Notes under the pieces: model-generated
Seen by the model: the letters and a program-made list of their open reading frames with translations, nothing else
Database searches by the model: none
What the model was told of the DNA's origin: nothing
Position numbers and translations under genes: made by a program
From: Eubacteriales Family XIII. Incertae Sedis bacterium
GTDB lineage: Bacteria > Bacillota > Clostridia > Peptostreptococcales > Anaerovoracaceae
Direction: 5' to 3'
NCBI GenBank assembly: GCA_031269205.1
Contig: JAISZM010000025.1
Location: 1 to 15,568 of the forward strand
Length of the DNA stretch: 15,568 nt
In this document: piece by piece, positions 7,277 through 14,596 of the stretch
Layout: every line of letters begins with the position of its first letter
Position numbering within the stretch: position 1 is the stretch's first letter

Positions 7277-8517
7277 CGCGCGGTCGGTTCACGTACCTGG
7301 CGCTTCTTGCGGGACTCTTCATCCTTCACGTCATGCTCGTAGACTATATTTCCTATTATATAATAATCTTTTTTTTGTTTCTTCCGTGCTTGTCGCTTTT
7401 TATCACCTTTGCGTTTTTTCGTGATTCCGTCGTCGAGATGCGCGTGACGCCGACCCGGGCGGGAGGCCCGGCCGCTGATGGCGCGCCGGTCAAGGGCGAT
7501 GAGGCGACGCTGGAATTGCGCGTCACAAACTCCTCGCTCGTGCCGATACGAACGAAGATAGACCTTGCGATAAGCAATGAACTGGTCGGCGACGGCAAAG
7601 GCGAAACCATCGTAGTCCCGGCGGAAAAGGGCGGTTGCGTCGTGAAGCAGCCCGTTTCGTTCGGATGCCCCGGCAAGGTTTCGTTCCGCATTGACGGCAC
7701 AGGCGTATACGACCCACTCGGCCTGTTCTGTCTGAAGACAAAACACGCGAACAACGAGAGCGCGCATCTTATCGTCTTTCCGGAAGCCACCCCCATCGCG
7801 GGGATAGGGCGGGACTGCCCCGTTTCGCGGGACGTCGAGAATGACGGACTCATGCGCGTGGTGAAAGGCGACGACCCGTCGGAACTCTACGACATACGGG
7901 AGTATCGACCCGGCGACCTCGTCACCCGCATCTCTTGGAAGCTGTCGCACAAGTCCGGCCGTCTCATGGTGAAGGAACACGGTCGCGTGGTGTGCGGGGA
8001 TGTGCTTGTTATGCTGGATATGAACGGAGGCCGTGACGAGGCGGACGCGCTGCTGACTGCGCTGGCGTCCATCTTTGCCCATCTCTCGCGGTCCGGAGTG
8101 GCGCACGACATCGAATGGTACAGCGCGCGCGAGCATCGGATCAGGAGAGATCACATCGCGGCGGGAAAAGACGGCGGAGACGTCCTCTCGTCAATCCTCA
8201 GCGAAGGCGGTCTTCAGTCAGAGCCATCCGTGCTATACGGCAGATGCAGAGGCGAGAAGCGCAACCCGTATTCGAAGATCATCGCTCTCTGTTCGTCGGC
8301 CGGGATGGCCGACGGCGAACTCCCCCTGCTGATGAAAAGTATTTCGGGTGCCGAAGCGAGTGTGCTCTTCATCGAGAGTGAAGAGAATAATATCGCCGGA
8401 GCGTCGGTCGAGACAGGACGCGCTGAAGCGGGAACCGTGCAAGGAGGAACCGCACCGCGTATACTTCGCGCGAGACCTGCCGACATCGCGGCGGCGCTCA
8501 GAGACTTCGCGCTATGA
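7273..8517 (+). CDS. DUF58 domain membrane protein
   Basis: The protein is 414 residues, starting at a GTG with GGGAGG 8 bases upstream; no other start exists in this frame before a TGA at 7168-7170. Two membrane segments lie at about 7-25 and 27-49, followed by a beta-rich region and the DUF58 core. The signature is at about 199-236: GDDPSELYDIREYRPGDLVT followed by RISWKLSHKSGRLMVKEH. DUF58 proteins are partners of MoxR ATPases and resemble von Willebrand A domains around the LVMLDMNGGRDEADALL segment (245-261). The role is inferred to be membrane-side assembly or regulation with the flanking MoxR and transglutaminase. Its stop overlaps the next start as ATGA (8514-8517). Confidence 0.92.
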   Translation: MTRGRFTYLALLAGLFILHVMLVDYISYYIIIFFLFLPCLSLFITFAFFRDSVVEMRVTPTRAGGPAADGAPVKGDEATLELRVTNSSLVPIRTKIDLAISNELVGDGKGETIVVPAEKGGCVVKQPVSFGCPGKVSFRIDGTGVYDPLGLFCLKTKHANNESAHLIVFPEATPIAGIGRDCPVSRDVENDGLMRVVKGDDPSELYDIREYRPGDLVTRISWKLSHKSGRLMVKEHGRVVCGDVLVMLDMNGGRDEADALLTALASIFAHLSRSGVAHDIEWYSAREHRIRRDHIAAGKDGGDVLSSILSEGGLQSEPSVLYGRCRGEKRNPYSKIIALCSSAGMADGELPLLMKSISGAEASVLFIESEENNIAGASVETGRAEAGTVQGGTAPRILRARPADIAAALRDFAL

Positions 8518-11225
8518 GCGGAAGAGAGAACAACTTCGACGCGCCGAACGGCTCAGGCATGATATCCCGCGCCGCGCCGGACGGTTCAGACACGATATCC
8601 CTCGAAGCGCCGGACTGGTCCGCGCCCGAACCGCCCTGGCCGGCGCGGTTCGTCTGGTATGCCGCGCTGTTGACGCTTGGCATGTTCGGAGCGGCTGCGA
8701 GCTTCTATTCCGTATTCCCCATCGCCGTCGACGCGGCGTCGATGGTCATGCTCATCTGCTGCTGCTCCGCCCTGACCACCGCCCTCTTTCTCAGCGTTCA
8801 TTATCGCAAGATAGTGCTTGCCGCTCTCGGCGTCGCGGTCGCGGTCGCGTGGCTGTTTTGGGAACAGTTGAGTCCGTCGATAGCCGACGGGGCCGTGCGC
8901 GTGATCAACACCGTGATAGACAAATACGGAAGCGAGGCGAACGTGGACTTCGCGGCCATCCCGTCTCCTTACGCGGACGCGGGCGCGATACAGTTCTCGA
9001 CGACAGCGTTCGTGGCGTTGCTGCTCATAGGCGTGACGCTCATCGTCGGATGGCTTCTCATCAAAAAACGTAACGCCCTGTTCCCGTTCTTGCTGACCCT
9101 TCCGTTCCCCGGCGTAGCGCTCGTCTACACGCTGATCCCGAATTTTGCGGCCCTGATGGCGCTCGGTCTGTTCTGGTTGTCTCTACTGCTTTTTGTTTCG
9201 CCTTTCGGTGGGCGGGATCTTTTCTCCGAAAAGCGTCTTTCGCGCGCGAGGCCTCGCGCGGTATTCTACGGCAGAGAGAAATTCACCGCGCGCCCTCAGG
9301 CACTCGTGGCGCTTCCACTGCTCGCGCTGTGCATGATCCTCGTCGCCACAGTTTTCCCTGACGGCGTCTACAAGAGGTCAGAGGCCATGAACGATCTGCG
9401 CGACGGCGTCGTCAGCGGCCGAATCGGACACGCGCTGTTTCGCGGCGGTGGCGTCGCGGGAAATACAAATCGCGTCGATCTGCGACACGTGGGAAACGTG
9501 CGCTACAAGAACGTGACGGCCATCCGCGTCAAGACGACGAAGTCCACGCCCGACTATCTGAAAGGTTTTGTCGGCAGCGTCTATACGGGATCGGGATGGG
9601 GGCAGCTTTCCGACGCGGACTCTTCGGAGTTGGCGGGGATCATCGCCGATGCTCGCCCGCAGAACTACGCCTCGGCTCTCTACCAGGCGATCGACGAATT
9701 GAACAGATTGGAAGAACCGGGCGAATCAAGCGAACCGGTCGAATGGAGTGTCTCTTATGAACTGAGCGTGGAGAACGTGAACGTGAACCCGCGTTGCGTG
9801 TATTCGCCTTACGGCCTTGTGGCCACGCCGGGAGCGTTGGCGGAGATGGAGTTTGCGTCTGACGGCTTCCTGCGATCCGCAGACGGGATGTTCGGCATGG
9901 ACGGGTATACGCTTGAGGGAGTCGCCCTTCCCGAAGACAGCGCGTACAGAGGGATACCCTCATATGACGACCTGCCCGCCGAATTTTGGGAATGGCTGAC
10001 CCCTGGACCGAGACGGTTGTTCGAGAGTCAGTTGCGCTACGGCGCGTTTGTGGATGAGCGCTATACGGCTCTGCCGGAGGACATTGAAGCGATGCTCGAC
10101 GAGTACCGCGCGGAGCAGAGGCTCGACCCCGCGGCCTTTGATACTACCGCGGATTTTGTCCTCGAGGTGATCAGGAATGTGCAGCGTCAAAACGCCTATA
10201 CGTTGAGTCCCGGCCCACTTCCGGAAGGCCGCGATTTCGTCGACTACTTCCTGAACGAAAACCACAGAGGGTACTGCGTCCACTTCGCCACTTCCGTGGC
10301 GTTGCTCCTGCGCTCCGCCGGCGTTCCTGCGCGCTACGCGGAGGGCTTTGTCGTATCGCCCGAAGACCCTCAGGCAAAGGACGGATGGATAAACATGAAC
10401 GACAGCAGGGCGCACGCGTGGGCGGAGATATACGTGAATGGACTCGGGTGGCTTCCCGTGGAAGCGACGCCCAGCAGACAGAGCGGCGTCGTTATTCCCT
10501 GGCAGGCCGGCGCGTTAGGGGACATGATTCTCGAAACGCCGTCTGACCCGGATACAGCGGATACCGCGAGCGCAGGCGCCGTGACCGGCTCCGCGGCGAG
10601 CGGAAGCACGAGCGGCGCCGCGGCGGAAAACAACACGAGTGGCGGTGCGGCGACCGACCCCGCCGCGGACGGGGACGCGAGCGATTCCGCCCGAGGCGGG
10701 CAGTCATGGCTTTGGGGCGACTTCGGCGACCCGGGAACTGAGGGCGGGGAGTACGGCGGTAGGGGCGGCGCGATCCTTCTGATTCTCACCGTTGCGGCTG
10801 TGGTTGCACTGTCTCTGGTTATCGCGGCGCGCGTCAGACGCCGCCGCAATGCCGCCGAAAGAAACAAGCGGTTTGGCGACGCGGATAGAAGCAAGGCCGC
10901 CATCGCGGTATACGCGTACGCTGAGAAACTGGCTTTATTTGCGGCCAAATCCGACGCGGGCGATCACCGCGCCCGCGAAGGAGAATCGGCCACTCCCTCC
11001 GAGGGGTCTTCAGCCCTTGGCGGATCGGCGATGGACGGACTCTATGACACCTTGCCCGAGAGTCTGAAGTCCGTCATTATGAAAGCGAGGTTCAGCAGGC
11101 GCGACCCGACCGAGGAAGAACTGAAGGAATTGATCGCCTACGCGAACGAACTTTCGAACCGCGTGAAAAACGACGCCTCGCTATTCCGCCGCCTGATCGG
11201 CAGATACCTCTACGGACTGTTCTAG
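8514..11225 (+). CDS. TgpA-like membrane transglutaminase/protease-fold protein
   Basis: The protein has 903 residues. A hydrophilic N-terminus carries two 11-residue repeats; several membrane segments lie between about 45 and 290; an extracellular region follows. The transglutaminase-like core includes RGYCVHFATSVALLLRSAGV with Cys588, RAHAWAEIYV with His634, and WLPVEATP with Glu650 in the acidic position of the triad. Then come an Ala/Gly/Ser/Thr-rich linker (about 675-745), a last membrane segment (about 753-775) and a charged cytoplasmic tail that ends in a helical stretch (DPTEEELKELIAYANELSNR), comparable to the DUF4129 region of TgpA. The catalytic residues look intact, so the protein is probably active, either cross-linking or cleaving amide bonds on the outer face of the membrane. 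It closes the sigma/propeller/MoxR/DUF58 operon. The fold call is secure; the substrate is unknown. Confidence 0.93.
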   Translation: MSGRENNFDAPNGSGMISRAAPDGSDTISLEAPDWSAPEPPWPARFVWYAALLTLGMFGAAASFYSVFPIAVDAASMVMLICCCSALTTALFLSVHYRKIVLAALGVAVAVAWLFWEQLSPSIADGAVRVINTVIDKYGSEANVDFAAIPSPYADAGAIQFSTTAFVALLLIGVTLIVGWLLIKKRNALFPFLLTLPFPGVALVYTLIPNFAALMALGLFWLSLLLFVSPFGGRDLFSEKRLSRARPRAVFYGREKFTARPQALVALPLLALCMILVATVFPDGVYKRSEAMNDLRDGVVSGRIGHALFRGGGVAGNTNRVDLRHVGNVRYKNVTAIRVKTTKSTPDYLKGFVGSVYTGSGWGQLSDADSSELAGIIADARPQNYASALYQAIDELNRLEEPGESSEPVEWSVSYELSVENVNVNPRCVYSPYGLVATPGALAEMEFASDGFLRSADGMFGMDGYTLEGVALPEDSAYRGIPSYDDLPAEFWEWLTPGPRRLFESQLRYGAFVDERYTALPEDIEAMLDEYRAEQRLDPAAFDTTADFVLEVIRNVQRQNAYTLSPGPLPEGRDFVDYFLNENHRGYCVHFATSVALLLRSAGVPARYAEGFVVSPEDPQAKDGWINMNDSRAHAWAEIYVNGLGWLPVEATPSRQSGVVIPWQAGALGDMILETPSDPDTADTASAGAVTGSAASGSTSGAAAENNTSGGAATDPAADGDASDSARGGQSWLWGDFGDPGTEGGEYGGRGGAILLILTVAAVVALSLVIAARVRRRRNAAERNKRFGDADRSKAAIAVYAYAEKLALFAAKSDAGDHRAREGESATPSEGSSALGGSAMDGLYDTLPESLKSVIMKARFSRRDPTEEELKELIAYANELSNRVKNDASLFRRLIGRYLYGLF
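8541..8606 (+). repeat. Two tandem 33-bp units at the transglutaminase N-terminus
   Basis: Units 8541-8573 and 8574-8606 encode APNGSGMISRA and APDGSDTISLE, and a third partial unit begins APDW. They lie in the cytoplasmic tail before the first membrane segment. The copies have diverged at about a quarter of positions, so this is an older duplication than the one in the propeller gene. Confidence 0.75.
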
Positions 11226-11346
11226 CAGGTTTGTCCTGAGACGACGATGCGCGTCCGCTGAGGAACGCCGAACAGAGAAATCTTTCTACGTCTTTCTGCG
11301 TGAGACAACCGCCCTGGATCGTCTATGGAACCAACGCTGCGTTTTG

Positions 11347-11355
11347 TGCTAGAAT
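11347..11355 (+). promoter_or_regulatory. Extended -10 promoter for the nitroreductase gene
   Basis: TGCTAGAAT is a TGn extended -10 (TAGAAT at 11350-11355). The -35 region upstream is poor (TGGAAC, 3 of 6 with 18-base spacing), as is tolerated with an extended -10. Transcription would start near 11362 and leave a leader of about 97 bases, in which I see no clear riboswitch or attenuator. The 5' part of this gap (11226-11346) shows no terminator and no gene. Confidence 0.5.
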
Positions 11356-11458
11356 AATTGAGGAACATTTAAGTGTCGGGGCAATAACCGTTTTCGCATG
11401 TTGAATAAGTCGTTACAAGTGAAGATAGGATAGAGTGAGATAAGGGAGGAACAGTCAT

Positions 11459-11983
11459 ATGGAAACACTGAAAGCGATCGAGACGCGCAAATCTACGCGA
11501 GGCTTCCTGCCGGAACAAATTTCCGACGCGGCGCTGGATACCATTTTGAAGGCGGGCGTCGAGGCTCCTGTCGGCATGGGTGCGTTTGACAGCATTCACT
11601 TTGCCGTCATTCAAGACGCCGCGCTATTGAGAAAAATTTCCGACGCGGCGACGAAAAATACAGAACGCGAGGGGCAGGACATCTACTACGGCGCCCCGAC
11701 AGTCGTCGTGATTTCGTCAACAGAACAGCCGATGCCCGAGTTGGCTTTCGCCAACGCGGGAACCATCGTCGAGAACTTCCTGTTGGCCGCGACCGATATA
11801 GGCATAGGCAACGTCTACATTTTCGGGAGCGTGATGGGATTCAAAAACGACCCGAGCCTATCGGTTGAGGCAGGGATACCCGAAGGATACACGCCCGTTT
11901 CGTCGGTAGCGCTCGGCTACGCAACGGAAGAAGCAAATGCCATACCGAAAGTTGAACGGAATATTCCCGTCAGCAGAAAATAG
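11459..11983 (+). CDS. Nitroreductase family FMN-dependent oxidoreductase
   Basis: The protein is 174 residues, a compact member of the family. It opens METLKAIETRKSTRGFLPEQ; the R-K-S-T-R-G-F (10-16) is the phosphate/FMN-binding motif of nitroreductases, and NAGTIVENFLLAATDIGIGN (about 100-119) is the conserved central helix and turn. The C-terminal GYTPVSSVALGYATEEA matches the usual flavin-contact region before a short tail. The ATG at 11459 has AGGGAGG 9 bases upstream. Family members reduce nitro groups, quinones or related acceptors with NAD(P)H; the physiological acceptor cannot be told. It is a single-gene unit with its own promoter and stands apart from the preceding operon. Confidence 0.9.
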   Translation: METLKAIETRKSTRGFLPEQISDAALDTILKAGVEAPVGMGAFDSIHFAVIQDAALLRKISDAATKNTEREGQDIYYGAPTVVVISSTEQPMPELAFANAGTIVENFLLAATDIGIGNVYIFGSVMGFKNDPSLSVEAGIPEGYTPVSSVALGYATEEANAIPKVERNIPVSRK

Positions 11984-12029
11984 GCCTGCTCCTGCAAATA
12001 CAACAACAGCATTTCTGCAAGTTTCACAT

Positions 12030-12069
12030 CTCGGCGAAATGTGGGTATAAACACCTAGATTTCGCCGAG
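12030..12069. repeat. 40-bp palindromic element, copy 1
   Basis: CTCGGCGAAAT (12030-12040) pairs perfectly with ATTTCGCCGAG (12059-12069) around an 18-base loop containing GTGGGTATAAACACC. A second copy starts 126 bases downstream. The stem and most of the loop are conserved between the copies. Confidence 0.9.
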
Positions 12070-12153
12070 TTAACATAAGTCAAAAAAATTATCGAAAAAA
12101 TATCGTTGGATAAATCGTTGAAAATACAGTAATATATTCACATAGGAATTTGC

Positions 12154-12197
12154 ATCTCGGCGAAATGTGGGTCTAAACACATAGATTTCGCCGAGAT
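12154..12197. repeat. 40-bp palindromic element, copy 2
   Basis: The same element with a 13-bp stem, ATCTCGGCGAAAT (12154-12166) with ATTTCGCCGAGAT (12185-12197), and loop GTGGGTCTAAACACATAG. It differs from copy 1 at two loop positions. It lies directly before the remains of the ATPase gene. Between the copies is an AT-rich stretch (12070-12153) with no gene and no convincing promoter. Elements of this kind upstream of COG1672-type ATPase genes are something I recall from other Clostridia but could not check here. Confidence 0.9.
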
Positions 12198-12235
12198 GAG
12201 TCGGGGCGCTGATGTGCCGATACGACACAAGGCGC

Positions 12236-12947
12236 GACGCTTTCAAGAGGCTGAGCGGATTGCTGGACGGGTCGAACAGGAAGAAGAAAGTCGTCTTTAT
12301 CGACGAAATGCCGTGGCTCGACACAAAGGGGGCGGGGTTCGTTTCGGCGCTGGAGCATTTCTGGAACGATTGAGCCGCCGCGCGTGACGATATATGCCTT
12401 ATCGTCTGCGGGTCGGCGGCGTCGTGGATCATAAAGAAACTTTTCAAAAACCGGGGCGGCCTGCACAACAGGGTCACGCGGCGCATCCTGCTCGAACCCT
12501 TCACCCTCGCGGAGTGCAAGCAGTACTTCGAGCAATCGGGTTTTCCGGCCGATGAGGTGAATCTGCTCGAATCCTATATGTTCATAGGCGGCGTCCCCTA
12601 TTACATGGACCTGCTCAACGCGAGAAAAAGCCTCGCGCAGAACATCAACGATCTCTGCTTCTCCCGCGGCGGCGCGCTCAGGGAGGAATTTGACAATCTC
12701 TATGCCTCCCTGTTCCGTGAATCGTATCGTCACGATCTGCGAAATGAAATACTCCGATTCGGAACTCGCGCTCAGCAAAAGCATGGCAGCCACTATCCGC
12801 AACAAACGCAATGTGTTCATAGACGAGAGCGGCACGAGGAAGGCTGTGCACATCGCCGTGGTCACTCCGATAGGACTGAAGCGCAACAGGTACTATGACG
12901 TAGCTCAGGTGGTCGTGACGATGCGCGACCTGTCCGGAACATCATGA
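12236..12947 (+). pseudogene. Decayed COG1672-type ATP-binding protein (archaeal-ATPase/DUF234-like family)
   Basis: Recognisable family sequence runs in one frame from DAFKRLSGLLDG (12236) through KKVVFIDEMPWLDTKGAGFV (Walker B) and ALEHFWND, is interrupted by TGA at 12371-12373, and resumes as AAARDDICLIVCGSAASWII, GGLHNRVTRRILLEPFTLAE and ESYMFIGGVPYYMDLL to LYASLFR (about 12715). It then shifts frame to RIVTICEMKYSDSELALSKS and VHIAVVTPIGLKRNRYYDVA, ending at the TGA at 12945-12947, which is the C-terminal PD-(D/E)XK-like domain (EMK). Three lesions are visible: loss of the N-terminus including Walker A, a stop where the family normally has Trp, and an internal deletion with frameshift that removes roughly 200 residues. 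It is not expected to make an active protein. Confidence 0.88.
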
Positions 12948-13086
12948 GCCGTCTCCGCTTTGCCGGGTGTGTAAATCTCATTGCTGTGTTCCCGCTATGT
13001 CCCTGCCACGTGGGCACGCATAATTATCGGGACAGTTGGGGACGATACGAATTTGTTACATTCAAATACGGACTGTGGGCTGAGGA

Positions 13087-14289
13087 TCAGCCGCGGGCGA
13101 GGGTGAATATCTCCCGGATGCCGTCGGCGTCGATGTTCATGAAGCCCTTGATAAGTCCGCCGTTTTCCTCCACGCAGCGCTCAGCGACCGTGTCGTACTC
13201 GCCCTCCGGTATCCCGAGTTCCGCGAGGGTCGTGGGCAGGCCGAGCGAGCGCAGCCAGACGGTGAAGCGCTCTATTCCGTCTGCCGCCACGGCCGCGGCG
13301 TCGCCCATCTCAGGTTCGACGTCGAACACGCGCACGCCGAAGTCGGCGACGCGCGCCGCCTGCTCCGCGCTGCCGCGACGAACCATATATTTCAGATACG
13401 CGGGCATCATCACCGCGAGTCCCTCGCCATGGGGAAAGTCATAGTAGCCGCTGATCTGGCGTTCAAGCGCGTGTTCACCGCCCTTCCCGTCCCCCGCCCT
13501 GCCGACGCCCGTCAGATCGTTGTGCGAAAACGCAGCCGCGAGCATGAGCTCGGCTCGAGCCTCGTAATCGTCCGGGCGCTCGAGGCAGACGGGCGCGTAC
13601 TTTCTTACCGTCCGGAGCGTCGAGACGCAGTAGGCGTCTCCGAGATAGCTCGCGTAGTTCGTGAAATACCTCATGAACGTATGCGAAAATATGTCGGCCG
13701 CGCCTGCCGCCGTCTGCCGGGCGGGCAGCGTGTAGGTCAGTTCCGGATCCATTATCGCAAACACGGGGCGGCACACGCCGGGCCACATGAGCCCGGACTT
13801 CCTGCCCGTTTCGATGTCGTCGACGAGCACGGTCGAACCGCTCGTCTCGCTGCCCGCAGCCGCTATCGTGTTGATCGCCCCGACGGGCGCCATGCGCGGC
13901 GGTTCCACTCCGTTGTAGTAGGCCCAGTATTCCCCGTCGTTGGCCATGGCGATGGCGATGGCCTTGGCCGTATCTATCGCGCTGCCGCCTCCGACGCCGA
14001 GGAAGAAGTCCGCGCCCTCCGCGCGGGCGAGATCGATGCCCTTCTCGGCGAACGATCGCAGCGGATTGGCCTTGACACCGCCGAGTTCCGCGAAGGGGAG
14101 TCCACCCCCGTCGAGCGCTCGTTTCACCCTGTCGTAGAGGCCGCTCGCACGGATGCTACCCGAACCGTAGACGAAAAGGACTTTCGTGCCGCCGTATTTC
14201 TTTATCAGGTCGGCGAGTCCGTCCACCGTCCCCTTTCCGAAAACCATCTCCGTATACATATGAAAATTGAATTTTGAAAATTTCTTCAT
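13087..14289 (-). CDS. Iron-containing (group III) alcohol dehydrogenase, BdhA/YqhD-like
   Basis: The protein is 400 residues, the usual length. The N-terminal nucleotide-binding half has GVGGGSAIDTAKA (98-110). The metal-binding half keeps all four expected ligands: D199 and H203 in AADIFSH, H273 in GEHALERQ, and H287 in YDFPHGEGLA. The fourth conserved His, four residues after H273 in FucO and YqhD, is Arg277 here. Such enzymes reduce aldehydes to alcohols with NAD(P)H in the cytoplasm, as in fermentation or aldehyde detoxification; the substrate is uncertain. The ATG at 14289 has only a weak, distant GAGGG. A strong promoter lies at 14416-14444, giving a GC-rich leader of about 120 bases, so it is expressed independently of the muramidase gene upstream. 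The family call is secure. Confidence 0.93.
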   Translation of the reverse strand: MKKFSKFNFHMYTEMVFGKGTVDGLADLIKKYGGTKVLFVYGSGSIRASGLYDRVKRALDGGGLPFAELGGVKANPLRSFAEKGIDLARAEGADFFLGVGGGSAIDTAKAIAIAMANDGEYWAYYNGVEPPRMAPVGAINTIAAAGSETSGSTVLVDDIETGRKSGLMWPGVCRPVFAIMDPELTYTLPARQTAAGAADIFSHTFMRYFTNYASYLGDAYCVSTLRTVRKYAPVCLERPDDYEARAELMLAAAFSHNDLTGVGRAGDGKGGEHALERQISGYYDFPHGEGLAVMMPAYLKYMVRRGSAEQAARVADFGVRVFDVEPEMGDAAAVAADGIERFTVWLRSLGLPTTLAELGIPEGEYDTVAERCVEENGGLIKGFMNIDADGIREIFTLARG

Positions 14290-14415
14290 GGCTCTGCTAT
14301 CTTCCCTCTTTCTCCCGCGTCCTCGCGCGGCTCCGCGTCGTCGCGGCTCCCGAAAAACTTCGCCCCGCCCAGCCTCGTCGCATGGCCGGGCTGGGCAGAC
14401 GGCTCCAATATCCCC

Positions 14416-14444
14416 ACTATATCAAATTCCATTAAATCTGTAAA
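14416..14444 (-). promoter_or_regulatory. SigA-type promoter of the alcohol dehydrogenase gene
   Basis: On the minus strand TTTACA (14444-14439) and TATAGT (14421-14416) are separated by exactly 17 bases, each one mismatch from consensus, and TGA before the -10 makes an extended -10. Transcription should start near 14409, about 120 bases before the ATG at 14289. Confidence 0.75.
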
Positions 14445-14477
14445 TCGCGTGCGGCCCATATTGTGGCTGCCGGGGTA

Positions 14478-14516
14478 GCAGAACCCGCTGATACCACCAG
14501 TATCAACGGATTCTGC
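14478..14516. repeat. 17-bp imperfect inverted repeat, intergenic hairpin
   Basis: GCAGAACCCGCTGATAC (14478-14494) faces GTATCAACGGATTCTGC (14500-14516) over a 5-base loop. The two mismatches are C/T changes that become G-U pairs in one RNA strand, so the fold is preserved. No T run follows on either strand, which argues against an intrinsic terminator. It lies about 80 bases after the muramidase stop and just upstream of the dehydrogenase promoter. Confidence 0.75.
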
Positions 14517-14596
14517 CGCCGCGCATTTCGGTGAAAATCCTCGACGTAGTCTTTTTGCGCAACATTTAATCGGCGGAGCAATAAGAAGATCATTCG

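Larger units (their letters stand above)
14290..14596. other. Intergenic region between muramidase and alcohol dehydrogenase genes
   Basis: This 307-base stretch holds a strong minus-strand promoter (14416-14444), a 17-bp hairpin (14478-14516) and a GC-rich leader with an 8-bp stem (GCCCAGCC 14367-14374 with GGCTGGGC 14389-14396). A minus-strand frame of 104 codons (14600 to 14286) spans it with ATGA overlaps at both ends, but it has no ribosome binding site evidence of its own, no recognisable domain, and contains the promoter and hairpin. I regard it as non-coding. Confidence 0.6.

Noticed and set aside
11226..11346. Search for a terminator after the transglutaminase gene
   Set aside because: No stem with a following T run was found, so the operon may end by another means or read into the nitroreductase gene.
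12030..12197. The two palindromes as a CRISPR array or insertion-sequence ends
   Set aside because: Only two copies, the intervening 86 bases are not spacer-like, there is no transposase frame between them, and the pseudogene is an ATPase rather than a transposase.
12196..12387. Open frame starting at the end of palindrome copy 2
   Set aside because: It runs in a different frame from the recognisable ATPase sequence and gives an Arg/Glu-rich shadow peptide.
12998..13034. TGTCCC/GGGACA inverted repeat with an inner CCACGTGG, between the pseudogene and the dehydrogenase
   Set aside because: Short arms, no T run on either strand and no second copy in the window; not enough to call a terminator or mobile-element end.
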